Program-made: the position numbers and the translations under genes
Part shown: one piece after another, positions 1 through 11,549 of the stretch
How positions within the stretch are numbered: the stretch's first letter is position 1
Layout: each line of letters begins with the position of its first letter
Assembly: GCF_026210795.1 (NCBI RefSeq)
Contig: NC_089433.1
Location: 2,071,001-2,135,000, forward strand
Source: Rhizophagus irregularis
Taxonomy: Eukaryota > Glomeromycota > Glomeromycetes > Glomerales > Glomeraceae
Direction of reading: 5' to 3'
DNA length: 64,000 nt
The notes under the pieces: generated by a model
Database searches by the model: none
What the model was told of the DNA's origin: nothing
What the model saw: the letters and a program-made list of their open reading frames with translations, nothing else

Positions 1-61
1 GTTAACCGATATACACAAATCATATATCGGCGTAAATCGTCTCATAACACCGGAAATCGAC

Positions 62-802
62 ATGTACACAAATGTACCGAATTTCATCGGATCACCATAT
101 AATATCGGAAATCACATGCGCAAAAATTCGCGTAACACAATACAAGGTCAATCCCCCAAAATTTGGTATGGATTACGGCGGTCCATAATAGACGGTATTC
201 TCTCGGTAGAAAATATGACCATCGAAGAATTTATCAAGCTTGAGACACAAATACTTACTCTCGATGTCGAATACTTGATAAATAATTCCAACAAAACTCG
301 GAATGCCCGAAGAAACGCAAAAAAAGGTATCAAGAGAGCTCCTCGTCCACAAAATTCATTTGTGATATACAGAAGAAACAAAAACGCCGAATTATTTAAC
401 GTTAAGAGGGAAGAACGTAAAAGATTACCCGAATTTTCCGAAATTTCGAAAGATATTGCCGACAGTTGGAGTAAAGAATCCGATGATGTAAAAAAGTTTT
501 TTAAAATTATGGCAAGAATGGCAGAAAGGCTTCACTCAATAAAATATCCTTACTATAAATACCAACCAGGACCAATAAAAACTAAACAGAAAAAACAGAA
601 AAACAATCCATCAGAAGAAACGGTCGATCATGTTAATATTAATCAACCGGCCAATCTAGTAGATAACTTGTTTTTCAACGACGACTTGCCTTCCTTGATG
701 GACCAGTCATACAATTACTATGGAAATCTTCAAGAATCGGAATCGGAATGGGATTTTAACCAATTCCTTAATCGCGATGATTGTGAGTCTCAAAATTATT
801 GA
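62..802 (+). CDS. MATA-HMG-type HMG-box protein
   Basis: This 246-residue protein carries one HMG box at about residues 92-168. It opens with RAPRPQNSFVIYRR, followed by the helix-2 stretch ISKDIADSWSKES and the helix-3 stretch KKFFKIMARMAERLH, and ends in a basic PGPIKTKQKKQK tail. RPxNSFxxYR is the usual signature of the sequence-specific MATA/SRY-like HMG class, which binds the DNA minor groove in the nucleus. The C-terminal 70 residues are Asn/Asp/Glu-rich and look unstructured. In fungi such boxes occur in mating-type regulators, and arbuscular mycorrhizal fungi have many copies, so a mating role cannot be assumed. The reading frame is open upstream all the way to position 2 with no stop, so the true start or an upstream exon may lie outside the window; the ATG at 62 is simply the first one available. 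Confidence 0.88.
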   Translation: MYTNVPNFIGSPYNIGNHMRKNSRNTIQGQSPKIWYGLRRSIIDGILSVENMTIEEFIKLETQILTLDVEYLINNSNKTRNARRNAKKGIKRAPRPQNSFVIYRRNKNAELFNVKREERKRLPEFSEISKDIADSWSKESDDVKKFFKIMARMAERLHSIKYPYYKYQPGPIKTKQKKQKNNPSEETVDHVNINQPANLVDNLFFNDDLPSLMDQSYNYYGNLQESESEWDFNQFLNRDDCESQNY

Positions 803-2200
803 AATTGATAATTTTCATATAGTTTCGTACAAAACACAAAAAAAAACCCCCAAAAAAAATTCATACTATATGAAAATTTTTATCAATTTCTCTTCAGTTC
901 TCAAATTTAAATCACATTTCTGTTTATTACTTTTTAGTAAATATTAAGATATTTATTCATTTATTCTTTCCTCAGATGGGAGTTTTTCGGGGAATATTAG
1001 AATTATTTGTTATTTTTTTTTTTTAAATTTAGAAATCATTTGTTATATTTTTTTTCTTAAATCAAGAATTATTTATTAACTTTTTCTTTCAAATTGTGAG
1101 TAAAGTATTTTTATTATTTTTCTCAAATGATAGATAAATGGATACGCTCTTTTTTAGTAATAATATTAGTTAAGGAAACACGTCTTTTTTAGTAATAATT
1201 ATAAATATAGTAATGTTACAATGTAAGTTTTACGCCACAACAGATATATGCTACCTACATAGTAATTTGGATTCTATGATATAAACTATATGCCAAACAT
1301 ATGTTTTTTTTTATGAAATTATTTTTTTATTTGACATAAGAATTAAAATAAATTTTATAGATATCTGTACTTTTTTTTGGGATGCATAAGAAAAATTAAA
1401 CGAATTTAAAAATTGTTTTTATTAAAATACATTTTTCTCAAAATGTGGTTAGTATAAGAATAAATCGGGTAATTTTTTTTTGTTATTAACGATCTGTTTT
1501 CGATAGAATTGTTTTAGAAAGAAAAAAATATTTATTATTTACTCACAAGAAATCGTATTAAAAAAAAATTCGCACAATCAACAAAAAACTTCAGTTATTT
1601 CAGGAAATTCTTAAAATATTTAAAACCATTATATGGTAAACCCTCGCTATAATGAACCTCATGGGCTGAAAATTTAAAATTCACTATAGTAAGGGAATTC
1701 ACTAATTACATATAGTGAATAAAGATAAGATTTTCGCTATACTGTACTGGCAAAAGATGATGTAATTCAATTTTCTACATTTCTATAAATTTATTCCTTC
1801 CATAAGTACAACGCTCTGGAAGTTTATTGTCATGTTACTTTTATATCCTATGTAAATATATCAATATTATTTTTATTTCTGAGAGAACTAATCTTTGGGA
1901 AGAATCATTTATTGATGATATGTATATGGTTTATATACAATTTTGTAGAATTTTTATTGCTTATATTAAAACAAAGAATAATTATGTGCCTATTGTTTAG
2001 GTAAAGTTAGTATGGTTTTTTTACAACAAAGATAGAAAAATAAAATAAAATAGACAAATAAATGAAAATAAATACATAATAGAAAGTAGGATAAAAAAAT
2101 GGTACAAAAATCTAGCATATTCTAAAAACAAAATCGTTCATTTCGTTTAATTAAAGATTCCTGATACCTGAAAATTCCTTGTTAGGGAATATTCGATGTG
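803..2200. other. gene-free AT-rich interval
   Basis: I see no convincing coding frame here. It is mostly A/T homopolymer-rich sequence. At about 1637-1760 a short stretch contains CTCGCTATAATGAAC and the inverted TTCGCTATACTG with repeated TTCACTATA motifs. This resembles a decayed terminal repeat of a pogo/Tigger-type element, compare CTCGCGTTATAACGAA near 29173. Confidence 0.5.
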
Positions 2201-2214
2201 AAAAAAAAAAAAAA
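2201..2214 (-). terminator. RNA polymerase III terminator of 5S rRNA
   Basis: A run of 14 T on the minus strand begins directly after the 3' end of the 5S rRNA gene. A T-run is the known Pol III termination signal. Confidence 0.85.
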
Positions 2215-2331
2215 GTTACAGCACCCAGTATTCCCACGTTGTCCCCAACCGTAGTACTGACTGGGCCATCAGTGGCTTAACTTCGGAGATCGGACGGGTT
2301 CCGGTGCTTTTCACTGTGTATGGCCGTAACT
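2215..2331 (-). rRNA. 5S ribosomal RNA
   Basis: Read on the minus strand, the sequence begins AGTTACGGCCATAC, contains the conserved block CGTCCGATCTCCGAAGTTAA and the AGTACT-type box, and ends GGGAATACTGGGTGCTGTAAC. The 5' GTTAC and 3' GTAAC pair to form helix I. The 117-nt length matches eukaryotic 5S rRNA, and the internal region contains the Pol III A-box/C-box type promoter. It is a single dispersed copy: no 18S, 5.8S or 28S sequence is nearby. A T14 terminator follows at once, so the copy looks functional. Confidence 0.95.
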
Positions 2332-3724
2332 GAAAGAGAATTTAATATTTATTTAAATTATAAATTTTTGAATTCGAGTACGCAGAAGAATTCCAATCTG
2401 TTGTTCTTTAAATTAGTTGACCTGCTGCGGAAATAAAATTGTCGTGTCCAAATAACTCATCGGTGAGCGGAACTGTTATTTATATATAAGAGTTAATCAA
2501 TTTTCCAAGTTTTTCCATTTTTTTATGTCGCGTAAACAAAAAATCATTATCAACCAACCGTATTTTTATCCAAGTTGTTTCGAATATATTAAAGAGTCCC
2601 TTATTACTTTTCTTTTGCTTTGAATGTCGTATCAAAAGTTGAAGTGAATAATAAAAATCATCTTTAACTAATGAAGGAAATTCATATTATCAACTTTATT
2701 GCAATATAATGTACTTTACTTTATCTTACTAAAAAGAAGTATAATTGAAAAAATGATGTTAATATATTCTTTTTTGAAACTATATTTCGAATCTTATTAA
2801 ATGGATATTTATTGTATGTTTATTTACGCATTTAAGACTCACGAAAATTTTTTGAATATTAAAATTTTTTTCTACAATTTATTATTATTATTATATCGAG
2901 AAATTTATTTAATAAAATTCTAAAAACTTCTTTTTTTTTTCTAATATAAAACGTTCAGATACTTTGAATCTTAATTTTATTTTTTTTTAAAAAAAAAATT
3001 ATTTTATTCACGCTAAAGTAAAAACTATATATATAATATATACTAAAATCATCTTTACTTTCGAAACATATTTTACGTATCATTAAAGTACTGAATGCCA
3101 ATACAAACCAAGCGACTGTGGCGCATATGACATTAACAAATACGAAATGCCTTATTGCCTTTGTCAGTTTTAGTGTGAAAAGCAATTTGAGCTTGATGTA
3201 TGCATGGAAAACCGGAGGATACATATATAAAGTGTTTGTGTTTACTAGTGCGCATTGTTGCAGTGAGACAACCAAGTACTTTAAAGACAAAACCGTTCAA
3301 CGCAAAAAAAAAGAATCAGAGTAGAGGAACAATTAAGAAACGATGGCATGTATAACATCAGATGCCAAAAAATAAAGTGATAACTAGATAAACATCTGGA
3401 TTCATGTGTTAGTTCAAGGGATTACCATTTTATTAATAATATGTAATATTTTATGTACTAATACTTTAAAATAAATTTAAATATAATAATATTTTGTCTA
3501 AAGTATATAATGTACCGATTCTTTGTCTAAAGTGTAAAAATCTAAAACGTAACAATACTTTGTCTAAAATAAAATCTAGAATATAACAATATAACAAATG
3601 TAATGTAAATAAACAACACAACGAAAAATGAATGAATAATATGATTGTTCACTTATACTACATCGCCGATCAATTTTGGAAAGTGAATTGGGGAGTAATT
3701 GTCTTCATCATGATTAATCATATC
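2332..3724. other. intergenic interval downstream of the repeat-peptide gene
   Basis: Most of this is AT-rich filler. The stretch 3090-3340 is clearly less AT-rich than its surroundings and carries a 111-codon minus-strand frame (2955-3290) with several hydrophobic segments and an overlapping shorter plus-strand frame. Neither has recognisable motifs, so I do not call a gene. Confidence 0.4.
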
Positions 3725-5278
3725 TTAGGAATGATCTTGATTATAATTAATCGCATCTTCAGGATTTTCTGAGGAATGGTCACATTTCTTCTCTGTACTA
3801 ACAAACCGAAGAGGACTACGTTTAATTACATCTTGATCATTGTCTTCGATAATTTCTTGAACATGATTAAGCTCAACTTCAGGAAATTCCATGGAATCTT
3901 CACGTTTCCTTTCTTTACTAACAAACCGAAGAGGACTACGTTTTGTTACATCTTGATCATTGTCTTCGATAATTTCTTGATCATAATTAAGCTCAACTTC
4001 AGGAAATTCCATGGAATCTTCACGTTTCCTTTCTTTACTAACAAACCGAAGAGGACTACGTTTTGTTACATCTTGATCATTGTCTTCGATAATTTCTTGA
4101 TCATGATTAAGCACATCTTCGGGAAATTCCATGGAATCTTTACGTTTCCTTTCTTTACTAACAAACCGAAGAGGACTACGTTTTGTTACATCTTGATCAT
4201 TGTCTTCGATAATTTCTTGATCATGATTAAGCTCAACTTCAGGAAATTCCATGGAATCTTCACGTTTCCTTTCTTTACTAACAAACCGAAGAGGACTACG
4301 TTTTGTTACATCTTGATCATTGTCTTCGATAATTTCTTGATCATAATTAAACTCAACTTCAGGAAATTCCATGGAATCTTCACGTTTCCTTTCTTTACTA
4401 ACAAACCGAAGAGGACTACGTTTTGTTACATCTTGATCATTGTCTTCGATAATTTCTTGATCATGATTAAGCACATCTTCGGGAAATTCCATGGAATCTT
4501 CACGTTTCCTTTCTTTACTAACAAACCGAAGAGGACTACGTTTGGTTACATCTTGATCATTGTCTTCGATAATTTCTTGATCATAATTAAGCTCAACTTC
4601 AGGAAATTCCATGGAATCTTCACGTTTCCTTTCTTTACTAACAAACCGAAGAGGACTACGTTTGGTTACATCTTGATCATTGTCTTCGATAATTTCTTGA
4701 TCATGATTAAGCACATCTTCGGGAAATTCCATGGAATCTTCACGTTTCCTTTCTTTACTAACAAACCGAAGAGGACTACGTTTGGTTACATCTTGATCAT
4801 TGTCTTCGATAATTTCTTGATCATAATTAAGCTCAACTTCAGGAAATTCCATGGAATCTTCACGTTTCCTTTCTTTACTAACAAACCGAAGAGGACTACG
4901 TTTTGTTACATCTTGATCATTGTCTTCGATAATTTCTTGATCATAATTAAGCACATCTTCAGGAAATTCCATGGAATCTTCACGTTTCCTTTCTTTACTA
5001 ACAAACCGAAGAGGACTATGTTTGATTACATCATGATTAACAGGAAATTCTGAGGAATCTTCACGTTTCCTTTCTTTACTAACAAACCGAAGAGGACTTC
5101 TTTTTATAAAATTGAGTTTTCCGTGACACCGATTAAAAAGTTCTGAGGGATCATGGCGGTTCTGCTCATGATCATAATAAACAAGATTATTGTTATTTTC
5201 AAATAACGGTAAACTTTCAGTTGCTTTAGTAGTAAGAAGGAGAGTAATAATTAGGAATGCTTTCATATTCGCAAACAA
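3725..5278 (-). CDS. secreted Kex2-type repeat precursor (KEP-like)
   Basis: This 517-residue protein begins with a signal peptide (residues 1-22; MKAFLIITLLLTTKATES is its core, so Met5 is an equally plausible start). A short acidic lead follows, then twelve copies of SPLRFVS. The regular unit is 40 residues: KR, a basic decapeptide SPLRFVSKER, KR, then an acidic 26-residue spacer rich in E/D that contains DSMEFPE and EIIEDNDQDVT. KR is the cleavage site of the Golgi protease Kex2, so the product should be secreted and cut into alternating basic 10-mers and acidic 26-mers. Copy 2 has KH instead of KR before the decapeptide. The last copy ends in TEKKC with no dibasic KR. The layout resembles fungal Kex2-processed repeat proteins and alpha-factor-type pheromone precursors. 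There is no CaaX box. The function of the peptide is unknown to me. Confidence 0.85.
   Translation of the reverse strand: MFANMKAFLIITLLLTTKATESLPLFENNNNLVYYDHEQNRHDPSELFNRCHGKLNFIKRSPLRFVSKERKREDSSEFPVNHDVIKHSPLRFVSKERKREDSMEFPEDVLNYDQEIIEDNDQDVTKRSPLRFVSKERKREDSMEFPEVELNYDQEIIEDNDQDVTKRSPLRFVSKERKREDSMEFPEDVLNHDQEIIEDNDQDVTKRSPLRFVSKERKREDSMEFPEVELNYDQEIIEDNDQDVTKRSPLRFVSKERKREDSMEFPEDVLNHDQEIIEDNDQDVTKRSPLRFVSKERKREDSMEFPEVEFNYDQEIIEDNDQDVTKRSPLRFVSKERKREDSMEFPEVELNHDQEIIEDNDQDVTKRSPLRFVSKERKRKDSMEFPEDVLNHDQEIIEDNDQDVTKRSPLRFVSKERKREDSMEFPEVELNYDQEIIEDNDQDVTKRSPLRFVSKERKREDSMEFPEVELNHVQEIIEDNDQDVIKRSPLRFVSTEKKCDHSSENPEDAINYNQDHS
3841..5040 (-). repeat. 120-bp tandem repeat coding for the peptide units
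   Basis: Ten nearly identical 120-bp units lie in phase with the reading frame, so each adds exactly 40 codons. The spacers alternate between an EDVLN type and an EVELN/EVEFN type along much of the array, which suggests that a two-unit (240-bp) block was amplified. The repeat also leaves a long stop-free frame on the opposite strand, which is a by-product. Confidence 0.9.
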
Positions 5279-8200
5279 AATAAAAAGAATAAAAAAAAAA
5301 TTGGTTTAAAAAAAAGATTAATTTAGATAAATATATAATATTTAATTGGAGTAATTTAGATTTCAAGTTTAGGTTTTTTATCAATGTTTAAATGTAAATG
5401 TATGTTTTGAATTGAATATGGAATGTTGAAATCAAAAAAGTTCAAAGTGAGGTTTTTATAAGAAATTTCGGCTCCAACAAATACTAAGGAAATGATTCAA
5501 CTACATAATTTTAAAATAATGACGAATGGAGAATGAAAAAAAAATTCTTTTTTTTTTCAATCATTATTTAAATCGGACGGTAGCCATTGCTTTAGTGAAA
5601 TTCAAAAAATATTATGCTTATGTATATATTAATTATAAATAATAAAGTAATAAAGTTCAATCATAAAATTGACCAATTGGCCAGCTTTACTTATCCATGT
5701 TTTATGTTATATCTAACCAGGGGAAAAAATATCAAACTTTCATCATGTCTTTATTTAAAAGAATTTACTTTTCATTGAATTTAATATATTTCCTATCTCG
5801 ACAACAATCGAATTTCGCAGAGTGTATTACACATAACCATTTAACCGGTATATGGTATAAATTTTATTAACCTCAGGGACAAAGAAAACAAATTTTTGGT
5901 TTCTGGGTATCGAGTTATGATCGGTCATAATTAGTTTGATAAATCGATAAATCGGTTATATTTATTAATTCATTAATGTTACAAATTTCATTATGTTTCG
6001 TATTTAATTTTTCTCGACAATTCAATGGACATAAATAAAATAACAAAACAACATCTCAAAAATCTATCTTTAGTAATAACTGAAGTACTTTAACGCGCAA
6101 TTTTAATAACTTATTCTCCGTTAATTTGGATACCCTCCAACAATTTGAATGCCTTTCATCAGTAAACCCGGAAAAGTAGTTAGTCTATCATCAATAAACT
6201 ATATGCTTTCGTGCGATTCCAATTCACCATTCGACTAATATGTAGGTCTTTACTGAGGTTCTTTCAATTCTACGACTAAGGTAAAAATTAATCACAAGGA
6301 AATGGAGATGCGTCATAATAATGCCATATTCATAGTAAGAAAAAAATATGGAAATAATGAGAGTTCATATTAAATTTGAATTTAGTACGAAACAACGAAT
6401 GAACAAAACATAAAACTTGCATATACCTGTATTATCTAATATTAGAACAAAGAATAATAACATCCTTTATAATTCGATCATCATAACGCGTCGCAGTAAT
6501 TTAATATAATTACTATAAACAAAGAAAATCTTTATCAGTTTACCATTTAAGGGAACGTTACTTAGATCTGATCGTGGAAGTTATGCAAACAAGGAAAAAA
6601 ATTTAATGTTTGTTATTAAATTTTAAGATAAGGTGTATAAGTAAACAAAGACGTAATTACGTCTAACGACGCAGTAATTTTTTTTTTGTGTAATTTCAAT
6701 TTCTTGAAGTTCGTTTTTCTTACAAATAAATTTTATTATAAGATAAATTTAAACCTTGTTTTGTTAAAAAAAAAACATCTATTTAGTAGTTGAATGGTGA
6801 TTTCATCTTTCTTTTTTAAGATAAATTCTATTGAAAAAGAACCATATGCACTTGTAACAACTAAATTATTTATTAAATTATGTATCATAAAAATTAAAAA
6901 ATTAATATAAAAAAATTTTTACTAAAGAAATATATAAAAATACTATTGAATCATGTCCTTACCTTAAAAATTTTGTACAAATTTTGTTTATTACTTACTT
7001 AAAACATATATTGCATATACATATATATAGTAATAGAAGAACAATTCTGCAGATTAATAAAAAATTTATAGTTATTATAATAATTCTTATGATTAAAAGT
7101 CCACTATTAATATTAAATTAGAATAAAATGAATATAAATCAATTAATATAGAATATCTTTTTAATTTCATTTATAGATAACTCCTAAATTAATTTTTTGA
7201 AAAAATGTAATTTTAGCAAGAATTTCAGATTTAAAATATTTTTATATAAAAAACTTAAAATAACTATATAATTTAATATATTTCAGGTTAAAGAATTCAA
7301 ATAATTTTGGATATAATTTTGACTATTAAACTATTTAATAGCAGACTGTAGAATACATAATCTTTAAGTATTTTTTTAAAGATAAATATCCTAAAATTAT
7401 TAAAATACATTTACTATAAAAGATATTTTCAGATTTCAGATTTTGGCAAAATATAAAATCAATTTCAAAACTATTATAGTATGATATTAAATATTATTAA
7501 TTTTAGTATTGAAATAAAAAGTAGAATATATAGTATATAATATACTATACAAATATATTTTACTATTCTTATTTCTATTACTAAACATATATTATTAATA
7601 GTTTCTAAACTGTTGCTAGTATTTTTTTTTTTACAGTAACATATTTTACTTATTGTTATAGGTAAAATTACAGGCAAAATTTCATAGTAAATATAATTTT
7701 AAAAATTATAAAATAAGTAATTTTATTACAAGTAAAGTATATTAAAATTTAAATTAATATTAAAATTTAAATTAATATCTTTTATAATCTAAATAAAAAA
7801 TACTGTAAAATTTAATTAAATTATAAAAAAAAAATATGTATAATAATAGTTACTATAAAACTTAACTATAAAAATCATACAAAATGGCAAAACTATAATA
7901 AATCTATAAAAAAATTGCCAAAACTGAGATTTAGATATTTTATCAAATTTAAAAACCAGTTTAACCTGCAATCTTAATTACAGACTTATAGGTAATGCAA
8001 ATTTAATAAAGTATTCTTTTAAAGAACAATATTTATTTACTATATACTTAACTTTATTAATACAAGTTTAACAGATACCAATTTGCATTAGCTGTTTCTT
8101 ACATAATTTTTTTTAGATATATATAATATATATATAAATTTTATTTGGATCACGTGATAGTCGTGATATCACTATTTGATATTTACTGGTTGATCATCAG

Positions 8201-9440
8201 TTCATCATACTGTATGTAAGATTTTATGGTAAATTAACTATGAATTGTAATCATCAGTCATCATGATTTTTTTTTTGTAAAAATCTTAGGTTTTGTTGAA
8301 CGATTGGTTATTTAATGTGTTACTATACGTTCGTGCTACAAGATAATTATTTTAACTTCATGTTATTGTTCGATCAAATGTTCAAGGGGTAACTTTTTTT
8401 AAACGTAATATTATTCTCTGCATTATATCCTTTTATATATAAAAATACACGTGCCAAGATTAAAATTTCATAATTTGTCAAGTCATCTGCATTAGATTTC
8501 GTATCGTGACGATTTATCATCATTACACCGATCATTTATGACCATTAAATACAGGTCTTTTATTTCTAATAATTAGTATGTAAGCTTATGCATTTTGTAA
8601 ATGACGTAATGTACGTAATTGTTAGTAGATATTACAGGTAATCTTTTCTTTTCTTTTGTTCCCTTCTTGCATTTTTATTTTTACAAATATTTAATTTATC
8701 AAGCCAACTAACTAACTTAAAAAGGTAAGTATTGAATAAGGGATTAGTATAAAAAAGTTTATTTTCTAATTAATCTCAGATATACATATACCGTATGGTG
8801 GTTTCTTTATTCTAGTTTATTAATTCTAAAAATAACCCATCATAAAAACTCAAATACACATTCTTATTGGTTGATGGTTGATATTATTAATAATAAAAAA
8901 GTAAACTTTTCGTAAGAGAGTTTCTTGTTCCCATAAGAACTCTTTTATGGTTGGTTAATAATCGTCATGTGGAAGTCATGAGTTACAAAGTAACACAAAT
9001 TTGTTCGACATGTATTTTTTTAAATAACTAAATTTTTTTATTTTTTAAATACTAAAAATAAAAACTATTTTTCATTCTTTCAATTTTAGAGAGTTAATTT
9101 CGAAACCGAGGGATAAAAATTTCTTTGTAAAAATTTATTACAAAAGAATTTGTCATTCGCGATTCACAAATCTGCGCAAGAATAAAATAATATGTACGCA
9201 CATTTGTAATTCTACATGACTACAATATAATAACAAATTAGATTAACGGATTTGGATATTTAAATATGTAAGTACATGACCTATTTATGCACTCTAAACC
9301 TTGAAAAAAAATAACTAATTATTTAAATTTTCACCTCTCTTTTCTTTCTTTCTTTCTTTTTAAAAGAAAAAAAAAATAATAATTATTATTATAAAATAAT
9401 AATTATAATTTTAAAAAAAAAATTAACTCCCACTCACAGT
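5279..9440. other. 4.2-kb gene-free AT-rich interval
   Basis: No coding frame with convincing composition was found. The interval is dominated by A/T homopolymers and ATAT runs. It includes the promoter side of the minus-strand repeat-peptide gene on the left and a CT-rich stretch (9338-9365) just upstream of the next gene on the right. Confidence 0.5.
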
Positions 9441-10334
9441 ATGTCATCATCATCAAATAGTAGTCTATTACTATCAACAGTCTTTACGGTAGGATTTATT
9501 GTTGGTGGAGTTGTTGTACGCTTTGTTGGCGTAAATGATAATAAAGGGTCTCAACAACAGATTTTAATTAATGATATTGAAGAAAAAGAAATAGACGATG
9601 ATGATATTACTGTAGTAGGTTGTAACTATTGTTACAAAAAGCATCTTTCCAAATCATCATTTTCTTCTTCTTCGTCAACCTCATCCATATATTCATCTTA
9701 CTATTCTTTATCAAATCCTTCTTTATCGGACTTCCTCACACCACCGGATTCACCAAATCCTTTTACATCAACTTACAATTTAATAACGAAATTAAATCAA
9801 CTTCGTACATACCAAAAAAACTTGTATAAAAAACAGCAAGCATTCTATTCCGATACGATATCATTTAATCATCAATATAATTGTTTAATAACTGAGATAA
9901 ATGTTTTTAAAGATTATTCTCTTTTACAAATTTCTAAATCAAAAGAAAGATTGGATTTTTTACAACAAAAAATCAAATCTATACAATTTTCCTTTTTAAA
10001 AGGTATATCTACATTAGAAAATATTGATATATCAGGAATTAATAATAATAAGAAATTTCAATTGGTTGAAATTAAATGGTTGGAAAATTTTAATGAAATA
10101 TATGAAGAAAAATTAGATAATTATACAAAGAATTTGGATGAAATGAAAAGGAGATTTAATGAATATGAACAAATAACATTAAGAGAGGTTGAAGATTTAA
10201 AATATAAGATTGATGAATTAAAATGTGAGATTGGATTTTGTGGTGATGAAGAGACAATTAAAGAAATAAGACAAGAATTAAAATTTGGAGAATTAACCAA
10301 TCTTTTATATGAAAATGGTTTTATTGAAACATAA
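9441..10334 (+). CDS. unknown membrane-anchored coiled-coil protein
   Basis: I do not recognise this 297-residue protein. Residues 9-29 form one strong hydrophobic segment (LLLSTVFTVGFIVGGVVVRFV) close to the N-terminus, so it is probably a signal-anchor membrane protein. A Cys pair CNYC lies at 61-64, followed by a Ser-rich low-complexity stretch (about 70-100) and a PPDSPNPF motif. From about residue 115 the chain is rich in K/E/L/N and reads as alpha-helical coiled coil, strongest at 205-285. The frame is uninterrupted with no sign of an intron. The start chosen is the first ATG after a polypurine/CT-rich leader. It could tether a structure to an endomembrane, but nothing in the sequence defines a role. 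Confidence 0.7.
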   Translation: MSSSSNSSLLLSTVFTVGFIVGGVVVRFVGVNDNKGSQQQILINDIEEKEIDDDDITVVGCNYCYKKHLSKSSFSSSSSTSSIYSSYYSLSNPSLSDFLTPPDSPNPFTSTYNLITKLNQLRTYQKNLYKKQQAFYSDTISFNHQYNCLITEINVFKDYSLLQISKSKERLDFLQQKIKSIQFSFLKGISTLENIDISGINNNKKFQLVEIKWLENFNEIYEEKLDNYTKNLDEMKRRFNEYEQITLREVEDLKYKIDELKCEIGFCGDEETIKEIRQELKFGELTNLLYENGFIET

Positions 10335-11549
10335 AAATTTAATTTATATAATTTGAACTTTATAAATAAATTTAGACTATAAATAATTTGGACTATTGAT
10401 AATTTGGACTATAAATAATTTGGACTATAAAAAAAATTTATTCATTAGATAATTATAATAACTGTTTATAGAGTTAAATATATACAACTTATCCTTGGAC
10501 TGGAATCACTTTTTTAGAATAATGCTAGAGTTTTTGAGTATAGACATATAGTAGGAATTTGTCATATAATAATATCAAACATTAATATAAGTAAAATTTG
10601 AAATTGCGGGAAAGTAAAATTTAATACTGCGGTCTGTTCGTCTGTGCGGTATTATCTAATATATTTGAAAAAAAAAAAAAATTTTTCTCTTCTTGATTGG
10701 TTACGTCTGTTTATAATTTGACTTGTACTTTCAGGCTTTTAATCCTGTTTAAATCATTAGACATGATATAGAAATTTTGTATGAATTCAATCACAATATG
10801 CAATACACACGTTTTTTCGAAGATCGGCTGAAAAAAAAAAATAATAATTCTCATTTTCTCAAAGTATTATTGATAGCGTTGTATGACAATTTCACAATTC
10901 GAGAACGATGGATGGCTAAGAATGATTTATCACATGATCAAATCTATTAAAACAATGACTTCATTATTTGAAAAAGGCCATAAAAAGATTTGAATTAAAA
11001 TTTTCTATATCAGCCGTATCATTATTATAAAAAAGTTCAAACCTTATTATTTTAGTCTCTCATTAAATTTATTTTTATATTATAAAACTTTTACCTCGCC
11101 CCTCTCTCTTTTTTTTCCTAAATATATATAACGGAAATGAATTTTATTCGAGAAATATACCTGAATTAGGCATCGAAGGATAAATCCTCGGTTATGTGTT
11201 GAACTTGAAAAGGAAATAAGCCACAAGTAATATAAGACGGTCACGTCGTAACTACTCAAACCATTAACAACGATCTACACTTTGGAACACCAATAAAACT
11301 TGTTTGAACTTCTGTGATGAACCTTAAATTTTTACATATAAAAGATAATTAAAAAAAAAATCATCAAACATTACTTTGTAAACCAAATTTTTTTTTTTAA
11401 CGGTTTACTTATTATATTAAAGAAGTCTAAAGACTGCTAACTTTTTTTTTAAAAAAATATATATATATATTTTTAATAATAATATTTTTTTTACTATTAA
11501 AAGTTTAAATATTACACACTTTTTATAGCATTTACTTTTTTCTTACACA
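10335..11549. other. intergenic interval with short direct repeats
   Basis: Directly after the stop codon, 10370-10430 holds four imperfect copies of ATAATTTGGACTAT. The rest is AT-rich with no supported gene. The CT-rich stretch 11100-11120 and the long A/T runs before 11550 belong to the leader of the next gene. Confidence 0.5.

Noticed and set aside
2955-3324. Overlapping 111-codon (minus) and 68-codon (plus) frames
   Set aside because: The region is less AT-rich than its surroundings and could hide an exon, but neither frame has a motif, splice partner or convincing start, so no gene was called.
3776-5053. A 425-codon plus-strand frame opposite the repeat-peptide gene
   Set aside because: It exists only because the 120-bp coding repeat happens to lack stops on the other strand. 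It has no signal peptide or domain, and its sequence is the mirror of the KR-bounded units.
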